From Nitrososphaeraceae archaeon (GTDB lineage Archaea > Thermoproteota > Nitrososphaeria > Nitrososphaerales > Nitrososphaeraceae): DNA of 11,171 bases. The stretch covers positions 1 to 11,171 of the forward strand of contig JAICSL010000028.1 in assembly GCA_025936955.1 (NCBI GenBank). The letters run 5' to 3'. The notes under the pieces are model-generated. The model saw only the letters and a list, made by a program, of their open reading frames with translations. It made no database searches and had not been told where the DNA came from. Position numbers and translations under genes: made by a program. Each line of letters starts with the position of its first letter. Within the stretch, counting starts at the first letter, position 1. This document shows, in pieces, positions 1-5,508 of the stretch.

Positions 1-213
1 AATTTGATGAATCATCAACTACCAGATATAGAATTATAGGTTGATGATGCAATGAGAAAGTGCAAGTATTTTATATTGTTAATCACTTGTGTCATCTTTG
101 AGTGATCCACAAGTATTAATGAGCTAAAAACTGCAAGTCATTACGGTCAAAGTTAATCCGATAACAACAGCAAGAAGGATAAAATTTTTCCATGGTTATG
201 TTCTATCATTTCA

Positions 214-360
214 CTAGAATACCTCAGTGTGTTGTGACTCTGGATGTTCAGAATCTATATGCGCTGCTAGCAATTGTTCGGTTATGAAAGCAAGGCCACA
301 TATTTTACATACGTAACCACCGTTCGGATTAGAGGATGATGAAGGTATGGAATCAGACAT
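214..360 (-). CDS. C2H2 zinc-finger microprotein
   Basis: This 48-codon reading frame starts at ATG (358-360 on the complement) and ends in TAG (214-216). The protein has a short Ser/Pro/Asn-rich N-terminus (residues 1-15) followed by one classical zinc finger: Cys18-x2-Cys21, twelve residues, His34-x4-His39, with Tyr16 ahead of the first Cys and a Phe25/Leu30 hydrophobic core. Single-finger C2H2 proteins of 40-80 residues are common in archaea and usually presumed to bind DNA, RNA or protein through the finger; that role is inferred here. A TATA-like box lies about 25 bp upstream of the ATG and there is no Shine-Dalgarno sequence, as expected for a leaderless archaeal mRNA, which supports both the gene and its start. 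It is too short for many gene callers. The finger assignment is strong; the function is not known. Confidence 0.82.
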   Translation of the reverse strand: MSDSIPSSSSNPNGGYVCKICGLAFITEQLLAAHIDSEHPESQHTEVF

Positions 361-380
361 TTCTTACAGATATACTCATT

Positions 381-388
381 ATTATATA
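381..388 (-). promoter_or_regulatory. TATA box of the zinc-finger gene
   Basis: On the complement this reads TATATAAT, centred about 25 bp upstream of the zinc-finger ATG. That spacing places transcription initiation at or within a base or two of the start codon, the normal archaeal leaderless arrangement. Confidence 0.6.
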
Positions 389-481
389 CACGTGATCTAC
401 TATTTTGGTGTTCCGAATGTCCTTATCCACTTTCTTTTTTCCACTTTCTAGTTTTCTAATTTTTATATTCAAATTAGTTGA

Positions 482-640
482 TTACATGATTACATCGTCA
501 GCTTCAATCTCAACCAGAATTTCTGGGATGATAATACGACTTATTTCTATCATGGTAACTGCAGGACGAATTCTCCAAAGCACTCTACGTGCCTTTCCTA
601 TTTCTTGCCAATGGTCCATGTTAGTTGTACGACTATTTCT
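482..640 (-). pseudogene. RidA-family (YjgF/YER057c) C-terminal remnant
   Basis: On the complement, 482-619 encodes 45 residues beginning MDHWQEIGKA and containing IRPAVTMIEISR, then IPEILVEIEADD, before a TAA stop. This matches the C-terminal part of RidA-type enamine/imine deaminases: W-x-EIGKA, the RPA-x-T-x-x-E motif carrying the conserved substrate-binding Arg, and the LVEIEA strand. The intact family is about 125-130 residues and forms trimers that hydrolyse reactive enamines made by PLP enzymes. The N-terminal 80 or so residues are not recognisable upstream. Just before the Met, two out-of-register codons (GTC GTA) may be the residue of the usual VVRT segment, so the gene seems truncated and shifted rather than restarted. 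A plus-strand open frame at 405-662 is the antisense shadow. It is unlikely to be functional as a deaminase. Confidence 0.68.
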
Positions 641-752
641 CCATCGTAGTATGCTGATTTAGCATCATCTACAGACAATACTTGGAAGTCATAGCTTGAT
701 TGGGATAGACCTTTATTACCACAGTTGTACTTCATAAGAAAAAGTATCACAT

Positions 753-1139
753 ATGCAAATAAAAATCTTGAAAAATCAAATTTTATTTTATGTAGCTGCT
801 GCGTCTACGTTCATAGCCGGTATGTTGCATCTAGCAATTGTTCCAATGTTCTTCAATAAAATGCCTGTAAATGTTACAATATTCTTTATAATCTCAGGCT
901 TAGCTCAAATCTTCTGGCTTATTCCTGTCATTAAGAGATGGAGTAACATTTGGTATTACATAGGCATAGGTGGTACGGTAGTCCTAATTATTCTATGGAT
1001 CATCGCTATACCCGCAAGAGGATTGGCAGTGAGTGAATTAGAAGTAGCGATAGAATTCTTCCAGATTGTTTTCATTACTCTCTGCGTAATAATTGTAAAA
1101 GGCATAATATCGACAAGATTAGACCAGAAAAGTACCTAA
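753..1139 (+). CDS. Small four-helix membrane protein, unknown function
   Basis: A 128-residue integral membrane protein with about four predicted hydrophobic helices: roughly residues 10-31, 41-60, 66-87 and 97-118. Conserved-looking features are AGMLHL in helix 1 (His26), FFIISGLAQIFW (44-55), a short basic KRW loop (61-63), and a Pro-Ala-Arg-Gly turn (87-90) before a Glu-containing last helix (Glu95, Glu97, Glu101). The C-terminus is short and basic. I recognise the style as one found in thaumarchaeal genomes but cannot give a function; I see no transporter or enzyme motif. The start is ATG 753; a TTTATTA element at 712-718 could be its TATA box, giving a leader of about 11 bases, but this is weak. 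It is transcribed away from the RidA remnant and towards the decayed repeat-protein gene. Confidence 0.75.
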   Translation: MQIKILKNQILFYVAAASTFIAGMLHLAIVPMFFNKMPVNVTIFFIISGLAQIFWLIPVIKRWSNIWYYIGIGGTVVLIILWIIAIPARGLAVSELEVAIEFFQIVFITLCVIIVKGIISTRLDQKST

Positions 1140-1149
1140 CCACATAATA

Positions 1150-1403
1150 CTGGGGCTTAAAGGGAGGCAAAACATTTAGCGACAAGATTAACCTTAGTAA
1201 TTCTCAAGTATAACTCAGGATGCAAATGTTAACTTTTTTTGGAGAATATCATGATAAAAATAATTGTTACATTGTATGGAAGGAATCAAACAAGTAATGA
1301 GCCTGTATTTAGAAATAGCACAGATAAAGGACAAACATTTGAACCTGTACTGAAACTTTCGACAAATGCTACTCTTGGTAGCTTCGGTAGTAATAGTGGA
1401 TGA
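1150..1403 (+). pseudogene. Decayed BNR/sialidase-like repeat protein
   Basis: Three pieces in different frames read like consecutive blocks of the beta-propeller (BNR/Asp-box) surface proteins abundant in Nitrososphaera relatives. The first (about 1154-1201) encodes GGKTFSDKINLSNSQV and then a stop. A second frame gives TQDANVN near 1215-1235. The original frame then gives NNCYIVWKESN (about 1258-1290), and after a one-base shift 1296-1403 gives NEPVFRNSTDKGQTFEPV and KLSTNATLGS, ending in TGA. In intact proteins the order is S-x-D-x-G-x-TF, LSN, a gap, then NNVYVVW and again S-x-D-x-G-x-TF, exactly the order seen here. At least two frameshifts and an in-frame stop separate the pieces and there is no signal peptide, so this is a relic of an exported protein. 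The repeat identification is strong; which family member it was cannot be told. Confidence 0.72.
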
Positions 1404-1818
1404 GCATACTCAATGGATCCAACTAGAATTAAAAGTCATATTCTTGGTTGTGCAGTCATTTTAGCATGACGAAATGCAGTACTCGCATTCTGCAACCAAT
1501 TCTATCATCCAGTTCACTCATTAACAAGCAACAAAGGATTACTAGCGAAGCATCATGGAAGTAGAATACGTACACGAGTGTATTGCAACCCTCTGGACCC
1601 GAGTCCATCTTGTCGCTTTATTAGGGGCCCACAAGTATAGATCGTTGCATATACTTAGGGATAGTTGTAGATGAATAATGTGTTTCAATTAACTATATAG
1701 GCATGAAGGAGTTTGCTAAGAAAGCAAGTAAATAAATAGTAAATAGTTTATCCATCACCACCTTTTTCTTTCATACTGTGTAATTTCATGTAAAACTGGC
1801 TTTTGTTTCTTCTAAATT
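1404..1818. other. Intergenic stretch, no intact gene
   Basis: About 415 bases without a supported protein gene on either strand. A ten-codon ATG frame near 1703 has no support. The stretch holds one locally GC-richer patch (about 1585-1640) described separately as a possible structured RNA, and the 3' flank of the minus-strand P-II gene. I see no tRNA in it. Confidence 0.6.
1584..1649. other. Possible structured RNA or fold
   Basis: In an AT-rich background this patch has three nested complementary pairs: an outer TGCAAC (1584-1589) with GTTGCA (1644-1649), an inner GGAC-CCGA-GTCC hairpin, and CTTGT with ACAAG enclosing a GGGGCCC-containing loop. Just outside, AAGTATA can pair with TATACTT. 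The arms are short (4-7 bp) and could be chance. There is no tRNA T-arm signature. Strand is undetermined. Confidence 0.22.
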
Positions 1819-2193
1819 TTACAGCAATACAAGGTCGTCTACTGGCTGAATCATGACAACTGCTTTATCTCCGCCAAGCGCCTTTTTCATTCTTCCCACA
1901 ATATCATCAACATCATCAGAATTTACTACGGTAGCCACAATTTTCCTGTTGGAATATGCAAGCTCCAATGTACCACTTCCCCTGCCTGATGCTACCTTTT
2001 CATTCTTCTCCTTTGTAGATCTTTTTACATCATAGATCGTAGCATCAAGGCCCATTTCTTTAAGAGATGAAATCATAGCATCAAGGATTTGCGGTTTTAC
2101 AATGATTGCCAGTCTCTTCATATTTTTCGATTTCTTACTTGGTTTTTCAGAATAACTCACTTCAAAAGGTAATGTCATTTTTTCCCTCGACAT
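1819..2193 (-). CDS. P-II (GlnB/GlnK-like) signalling protein, divergent
   Basis: A 124-residue protein whose core from Met25 (MKRLAIIVKPQILDAMISSL) is a P-II domain: beta1 with the conserved K-P, helix 1, the GLDATIYDVK strand, a T-loop region (about 57-80), the strand KIVATVVNSDDVDDIV, a helix, then GGDKAVVMIQPVDDLVLL. P-II trimers bind ATP/ADP and 2-oxoglutarate and regulate nitrogen and carbon enzymes or transporters in the cytoplasm. Oddities: the T-loop lacks the uridylylated Tyr motif and instead has the Gly/Ser-rich ASGRGSGTLEL; the B-loop is reduced to LGGDK; the C-loop is cut short; and there is a 24-residue charged N-terminal extension. I keep the first ATG because AGGTG lies 7 bases upstream (2201-2205) and a TATA box sits at 2241-2248. 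No amtB or glutamine synthetase gene lies beside it, so the partner is unknown. Confidence 0.88.
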   Translation of the reverse strand: MSREKMTLPFEVSYSEKPSKKSKNMKRLAIIVKPQILDAMISSLKEMGLDATIYDVKRSTKEKNEKVASGRGSGTLELAYSNRKIVATVVNSDDVDDIVGRMKKALGGDKAVVMIQPVDDLVLL

Positions 2194-2200
2194 ATTATTG

Positions 2201-2205
2201 CACCT
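2201..2205 (-). promoter_or_regulatory. Ribosome binding site of the P-II gene
   Basis: On the complement this is AGGTG, 7 bases before the first ATG. It favours the longer start (with the 24-residue extension) over internal Met25, which has no such site. Confidence 0.5.
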
Positions 2206-2240
2206 AATAATACTATGATTGTTCTAGAAAAGGATTATGG

Positions 2241-2248
2241 TATATATG
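2241..2248 (-). promoter_or_regulatory. TATA box of the P-II gene
   Basis: CATATATA on the complement, about 50 bp upstream of the first ATG. With the usual 25-26 bp spacing this gives a leader of roughly 25 bases that contains the AGGTG site, a consistent led-transcript arrangement. Confidence 0.45.
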
Positions 2249-2639
2249 CCGAAATGAGGTTCCGTTAGATAATGGGTTTCCCAACCTGTTAACTGTATAG
2301 TCATAGAAAGGTTGTTTGGTGCAAATGAAGATGAAGAAATATGCAAAATATTAGAAGATAATGAAAAAATTGGTCGAACTAACCTTCTAATAATTCAGGA
2401 TACGTATACCCTCTCTAATTCCATTCCAATCTTCCCACTTTTCAGCCCGACAAGTTAAGATTCGACAAACAAAACAACCACTAATCCAAGTAAAACTATC
2501 TATCGCTTATGACGTTCTGATAAGTGGGCTTGCAAAGGGTTGCAACGTAAAGGTGACAAGTGGTTTATGATGAAAGATCCGCACTAATGCTGGAGAGGCC
2601 AGTTAAAACAAAACGAGGTGACAAAATAGAGTAAATGAA
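2249..2639. other. Intergenic stretch with weak gene-relic signals
   Basis: No intact gene. A start-less plus frame at 2273-2458 (61 codons) contains a protein-like segment, RLFGANEDEEICKILEDNEK then IGRTNLLIIQ, and then loses protein character before TAA; I do not recognise it. Further on, about 2515-2590, adjacent frames give DKWACKG, CNVK and GDKWFMMKDPH, which joined by one-base shifts would resemble a small Cys-x2-Cys zinc-ribbon protein ending. Both look like fragments of decayed genes, but neither is long enough to be sure. Confidence 0.35.
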
Positions 2640-2647
2640 TTTATAAT
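2640..2647 (+). promoter_or_regulatory. TATA box upstream of the CPNG-repeat gene
   Basis: TTTATAAT, about 50 bp before the TTG start. Expected initiation is near 2669, leaving a leader of about 24 bases (or 39 if the GTG at 2708 is used). Confidence 0.45.
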
Positions 2648-2692
2648 CTAGGCTATGCAGAGAAAGTTTAGGACAAGACTAAATAGATCATA

Positions 2693-3436
2693 TTGAAGAT
2701 AGTATCTGTGAAGATTTTCTATTTGTTAATTTCTTCTGTGTTACTTATTCTAGTCTTCTCTACTCTTGTACCATCATCGATAATAATGGCAAGATGTCCA
2801 AATGGTACTCATACAAGCCCAAGTGGAGCATGTGAGACAGTAGTACCTCATGCAGGATTGCCTAGGTGCCCCAATGGTTTTCATAGAAGTCCAGAGGGGG
2901 ATTGTGAAAAAGTATCATCATCGCCAGAGACTAATGTCAATAGTGGCTCTACCAACTATGATCAAAATGATAGTTCAGCAGAGGGTCAATCTCCTTCTCC
3001 TCTATATTCTCAACTTCCACCTTCTAATGACACAACTACAAGCAATCAGTGCGACCAAACACTCTGGAAGCACGTCTATAATCCAACCAGACTTCAGGTC
3101 GTTACTCCTTGTAAATCTGTCTTAGGTGTAATCGAGAGCAAAAGAGTTGAAAAGGATGGCGATTATCATATAAGAGTTAAACTTGATCCTGCATTTTCAA
3201 ACTTGATAAACTCCGCTAATACAAAAAATCAATTTGGTGATCTAGTTGTAGAACCAATCTGTGTAAACGCTGTTACTCAAGCAGATGCTATTTCGGCTTG
3301 TCAAAACTTTCATCAAATTATTACTATCCCTCCTAATGGCAGCCACGTAAATATTACTGGATCTTATGTTTTAGATAAAGAACACGGTAATTGGGCGGAA
3401 ATACATCCGGTAACTTCTATAACAACAATACCATGA
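2693..3436 (+). CDS. Secreted protein with CPNG repeats and conserved C-terminal domain
   Basis: A 247-residue exported protein. Residues 1-33 are a signal peptide (Lys2/Lys7, hydrophobic core 8-26, likely cleavage after IIMA). Next come two 17-residue repeats, RCPNGTHTSPSGACETV (34-50) and RCPNGFHRSPEGDCEKV (58-74), each with two Cys likely to form a disulfide-bonded knuckle. A Ser/Asn/Pro/Thr-rich linker (75-119) follows, then a compact domain (120-247) starting CDQTLWKHVYNPTRL, with DGDYHIRVKLDP, GDLVVEPIC, SACQNF and a terminal HGNWAEIHPV; it carries Cys120, 140, 190 and 203. I recall this last domain as widespread in secreted proteins of Nitrososphaera and some bacteria, beta-rich and of unknown function; that is memory, not a search. 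An in-frame stop at 2684 limits the start to TTG 2693 or GTG 2708; there is no ATG before the signal peptide ends. Confidence 0.82.
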   Translation: MKIVSVKIFYLLISSVLLILVFSTLVPSSIIMARCPNGTHTSPSGACETVVPHAGLPRCPNGFHRSPEGDCEKVSSSPETNVNSGSTNYDQNDSSAEGQSPSPLYSQLPPSNDTTTSNQCDQTLWKHVYNPTRLQVVTPCKSVLGVIESKRVEKDGDYHIRVKLDPAFSNLINSANTKNQFGDLVVEPICVNAVTQADAISACQNFHQIITIPPNGSHVNITGSYVLDKEHGNWAEIHPVTSITTIP

Positions 3437-3527
3437 GTATTACAAGAAACATTATGGTCATATCAGTAAGGCATTCTGAAACCATTATTTGATTCAGATA
3501 TATAAGAAAAAGAACCTTGAGAGTAGT

Positions 3528-3535
3528 TATATAAT
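3528..3535 (+). promoter_or_regulatory. TATA box of the 65-residue gene
   Basis: TTATATAA centred 25 bp upstream of ATG 3557, the exact spacing for a leaderless archaeal transcript. It supports this short gene and its start. Confidence 0.6.
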
Positions 3536-3551
3536 AACAAATGCTGTTATT
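3533..3551. promoter_or_regulatory. Inverted repeat between TATA box and start, possible operator
   Basis: AATAACA (3533-3539) and TGTTATT (3545-3551) are perfect 7-base arms around a 5-base centre. The repeat overlaps the TATA box edge and ends 5 bases before the start codon, where a repressor would block TBP/TFB or polymerase. The operator role is inferred from position only. Confidence 0.4.
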
Positions 3552-3556
3552 CCTAA

Positions 3557-3754
3557 ATGACTTGGAAATTAACTCATAATAATGAAACCATGGGAGAATG
3601 GTCAGAGGATCTAATTAATAAGGCAGTAGAAAAATTAAAGAAGAATAAATTATCTTTTTCTAAATCTGAAGAGAAGATTGCCCAAAATGAAGCGGCCAAC
3701 ATTGTTTCAGAATTCCTACCAGATCCAATTAGAGATGCTTTCCTCAAATTGTAG
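3557..3754 (+). CDS. Small hypothetical protein, 65 residues
   Basis: I do not recognise this protein. It is soluble and charged, with a probable helical middle (EDLINKAVEKLKKNKLSFSK, about 19-38) and an end reading AANIVSEFLPDPIRDAFLKL. There are no cysteines, membrane segments or metal motifs. The composition (Lys/Glu-rich helices, a final amphipathic helix) is that of a real small protein rather than of a chance frame. A TATA box 25 bp upstream with no Shine-Dalgarno fits a leaderless gene starting at this ATG, and an inverted repeat at the expected transcription start suggests specific regulation. It follows the secreted CPNG-repeat gene by 120 bases but has its own promoter. Confidence 0.62.
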   Translation: MTWKLTHNNETMGEWSEDLINKAVEKLKKNKLSFSKSEEKIAQNEAANIVSEFLPDPIRDAFLKL

Positions 3755-4019
3755 ATATATCGTAATTAGCCATATAGATCCGCTGATTTTTATAGGATAT
3801 GTCCACTTGTCATATCGTACGAAAATTTGTTTCCTATTCTATTAAACAGTTACACATTATTAGACCTAACTGGCAGTAAGATGATTACTGTTTGGACATA
3901 ATTCCAGAATAGAAGCATTCATTCTGAATCCAAGACTAGATATAGAGAGAAATATAGTTAGCACCATATTAGTAAACTACTACTACTAGTAACTGATTAA
4001 TGACTAGATAGTGGAGGTT
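3755..4019. other. Intergenic stretch, nothing recognised
   Basis: About 265 AT-rich bases with stops in all frames. It has short inverted repeats (for example GATATG/CATATC near 3800) and a triplet run, TACTACTAC, near 3980, none clearly functional. Confidence 0.5.
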
Positions 4020-4275
4020 ATGAAGATAAATAACAAAATTCTGGGTGGACTGACTACTGGTACTTTGGCATAACAATTGCTGGTGCCATTAATGGAACTA
4101 CACTATTGGGATTAGCAAGCATCGAAGGGTAAGCGTTGGGTTAGTGCCTGTGTTTTTAGCAAAGCAACAAATAGAGAACTATTACATCCTCTGGTCGAGA
4201 ATATGACATAATATTTTCTTCTACATATGCCAAGTCTGAGATAATGATAGTGGAAAAATTGGACAAAATATTATA
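4020..4275 (+). pseudogene. Decayed gene with hydrophobic N-terminus
   Basis: A good Shine-Dalgarno (GGAGGT, 4013-4018, very close) precedes ATG 4020, which opens MKINNKILGGLTTGTLA and then stops. A one-base shift continues ITIAGAINGTTLLGLASIEG to another stop. Further frames give LVPVFLAKQQIENYYILW and then REYDIIFSSTYAKSEIMIVE and KLDKIL before TAA near 4275. The first two pieces together make a plausible signal peptide or membrane anchor of the thaumarchaeal K-I-x-GGL-x-x-GTL type. The pieces are in order on one strand, so I read this as a gene broken by several indels. The family is not identified, and the later pieces are less certain than the N-terminal one. Confidence 0.42.
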
Positions 4276-4572
4276 AGGCATTTGTTTGATTTCTCTCGCA
4301 ACTCGCATAGGTATTATAGTTCTTAATTAGTAGAGATTCAGCGAGCCAAGTAAAAGTTCCTTTACAATAATATAATGGAAGCAGTCTCATTCTGCATCTG
4401 CATTAATTCAATCTTTATTCGTACATCAATTACGAGATTATTATTAGTCTGAACATACCACAACAGATATTCTATCGACATAGATAAAACTTACCGACAT
4501 AGATAAAAGTTACAAGTAAATAGAAACGGCAGGTATAAAAGAATAGACACTTGAAACATACATTTTACTAAT
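4276..4572. other. Intergenic stretch, apart from a short tandem repeat
   Basis: About 300 AT-rich bases between two gene relics. No coding signal was found. It contains the 19-base tandem repeat at 4476-4513. Confidence 0.5.
4476..4513. repeat. Tandem repeat, two 19-base units
   Basis: Unit 1 (4476-4494) is CGACATAGATAAAACTTAC. Unit 2 (4495-4513) follows directly and differs by one base (C to G at unit position 15). Two copies with a single mismatch indicate a recent local duplication or a doubled binding site. No gene start is nearby. Confidence 0.8.
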
Positions 4573-4675
4573 AATGCTATAACATATTTTGATATGCTTT
4601 AGGCATAGATCCAAACTATGTTCTGGCATGGGATAACAAAAGGTTCCTAGATGTACTGAGCATCAAAAAAATAAC
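4573..4675 (+). pseudogene. TPR-repeat protein fragment
   Basis: The frame at 4573 gives NAITYFD and, after a short indel, ALGIDPNYVLAWDNKRFLDVL (about 4596-4658), then SIKK. This is one tetratricopeptide unit at its usual positions: A-I-x-Y-F-D-K-A-L-x-I-D-P-N at the helix B end, then A-W-x-N-K-G-x-x-L at the next helix A. Thaumarchaeal genomes carry many long TPR proteins with this wording. Only one and a half units remain, with a frameshift between them and no start, so it is a relic. It converges on the minus-strand membrane protein at 4708 with only about 30 bases between. Confidence 0.66.
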
Positions 4676-4707
4676 AACAATATATTTATTATTTTTCATA
4701 TCATATT

Positions 4708-5304
4708 CTATTCTTGATACTTGTCGTTGCTGTTGCCACTGGTGTTTCTTACTTTTCTTATTCTTATTCTATACCTTATCAAAAATAATCCCCCAACAAT
4801 CAGAATAATAATTCCAATGAACGATGATAATGGTCCAGCTATTGCCATAGCACCTAGTATGGTTTTAGGCTGGCCAACGCTATCAAAAAATTCACTGCTG
4901 CCAAATATGGTATTTACGCTCACTTGTTTTGTCCCCAAATTTCTAATCATAATATTATCCATACCATCTTTGATTGGCATAAAATTTGTAAACAATCTGT
5001 CTGTAAAGTTAAGGTCCAATATTTTGGCAAGGTCTAGTTGTTGTCTAACTTGAATATTTAAAAGTACATCGGATGGTTGATAATATACAACTATTGCCAT
5101 CTTTTTTCCTGCGTTTACTTCTGAAGTCTTTAACATAGATTTACCGGGAGAAATTGTTTCACTGCTTGAATTAATTGAGAATGACTGTTGCTTTAACATA
5201 AGAAGGATTGTTCCAATTAAAACTATTCCGATAACAAGAAGTGTAGCCCCAGCAATTAACAGCTTGTATCCTCGTTGCATATGCTCTAGATATCCACCTA
5301 CCAT
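4708..5304 (-). CDS. Membrane-anchored extracytoplasmic protein, two helices
   Basis: A 198-residue protein with an N-terminal helix (about 13-37), an extracytoplasmic domain (38-148) and a second helix (about 150-177) followed by a basic tail (RYRIRIRKVR). The middle domain is beta-rich: ETISPGKSMLKTSEVNAGKK, VVYYQPSDVLLNIQV, then NFTDRLFTNF and NLGTKQVSVNTIFG. It belongs by wording to a multi-copy thaumarchaeal family sometimes labelled emp24/gp25L-like; its function is unknown, and I would not infer vesicle transport. The basic tail after the second helix implies both ends are cytoplasmic. Start: ATG 5304 is the longest, but a TATA-like TTTAATA (complement, 5311-5317) lies so close that transcription would begin inside the frame, so Met9 (5280) may be the true start, giving 190 residues. 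Confidence 0.78.
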   Translation of the reverse strand: MVGGYLEHMQRGYKLLIAGATLLVIGIVLIGTILLMLKQQSFSINSSSETISPGKSMLKTSEVNAGKKMAIVVYYQPSDVLLNIQVRQQLDLAKILDLNFTDRLFTNFMPIKDGMDNIMIRNLGTKQVSVNTIFGSSEFFDSVGQPKTILGAMAIAGPLSSFIGIIILIVGGLFLIRYRIRIRKVRNTSGNSNDKYQE

Positions 5305-5310
5305 AGTTAA

Positions 5311-5317
5311 TATTAAA
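5311..5317 (-). promoter_or_regulatory. TATA-like box of the two-helix membrane protein
   Basis: TTTAATA on the complement. With 25-27 bp spacing, transcription would start near 5287, downstream of the first ATG and about 7 bases before the internal ATG at 5278-5280. It argues for the shorter protein. Confidence 0.35.
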
Positions 5318-5508
5318 ATCTATCAGCAAGTCTAACATAGGTTATTACAGATCTGAAAACTATATCAATTCACAAAAGTAGGTCAAAACAGGGGAACAGA
5401 AGCCAAATAATATGCAATTAGTTTTATATGAAAATTACCTACACTCGAAAATGCTGATGATTAATTCATTACATTCGTCTCTTATATGTAGTTAATTAAG
5501 CCCATCCT

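Noticed and set aside
1..60. TTGATGA-A-TCATCAA inverted repeat (4-18) and a possible C/D box RNA
   Set aside because: Only one C-box-like element and no CTGA D box at the needed spacing; the 7-bp palindrome alone is not convincing.
405..662. Plus-strand frame of 85 codons
   Set aside because: Antisense to the RidA remnant, which has clear family motifs on the minus strand; the plus product is Ser/Phe/Ile-rich without any motif.
1585..1640. tRNA gene in the GC-richer patch
   Set aside because: No T-arm GTTC/GATTC signature and no acceptor stem of 7 bp on either strand.
1853..2035. Plus-strand frame of 60 codons
   Set aside because: Antisense shadow of the P-II gene.
2850..3125. Plus-strand frame of 91 codons
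   Set aside because: Out-of-frame overlap inside the CPNG-repeat gene; no protein character.
4721..5053. Plus-strand frame of 110 codons, hydrophobic
   Set aside because: Antisense to the two-helix membrane protein, whose helices make the opposite strand look hydrophobic too.
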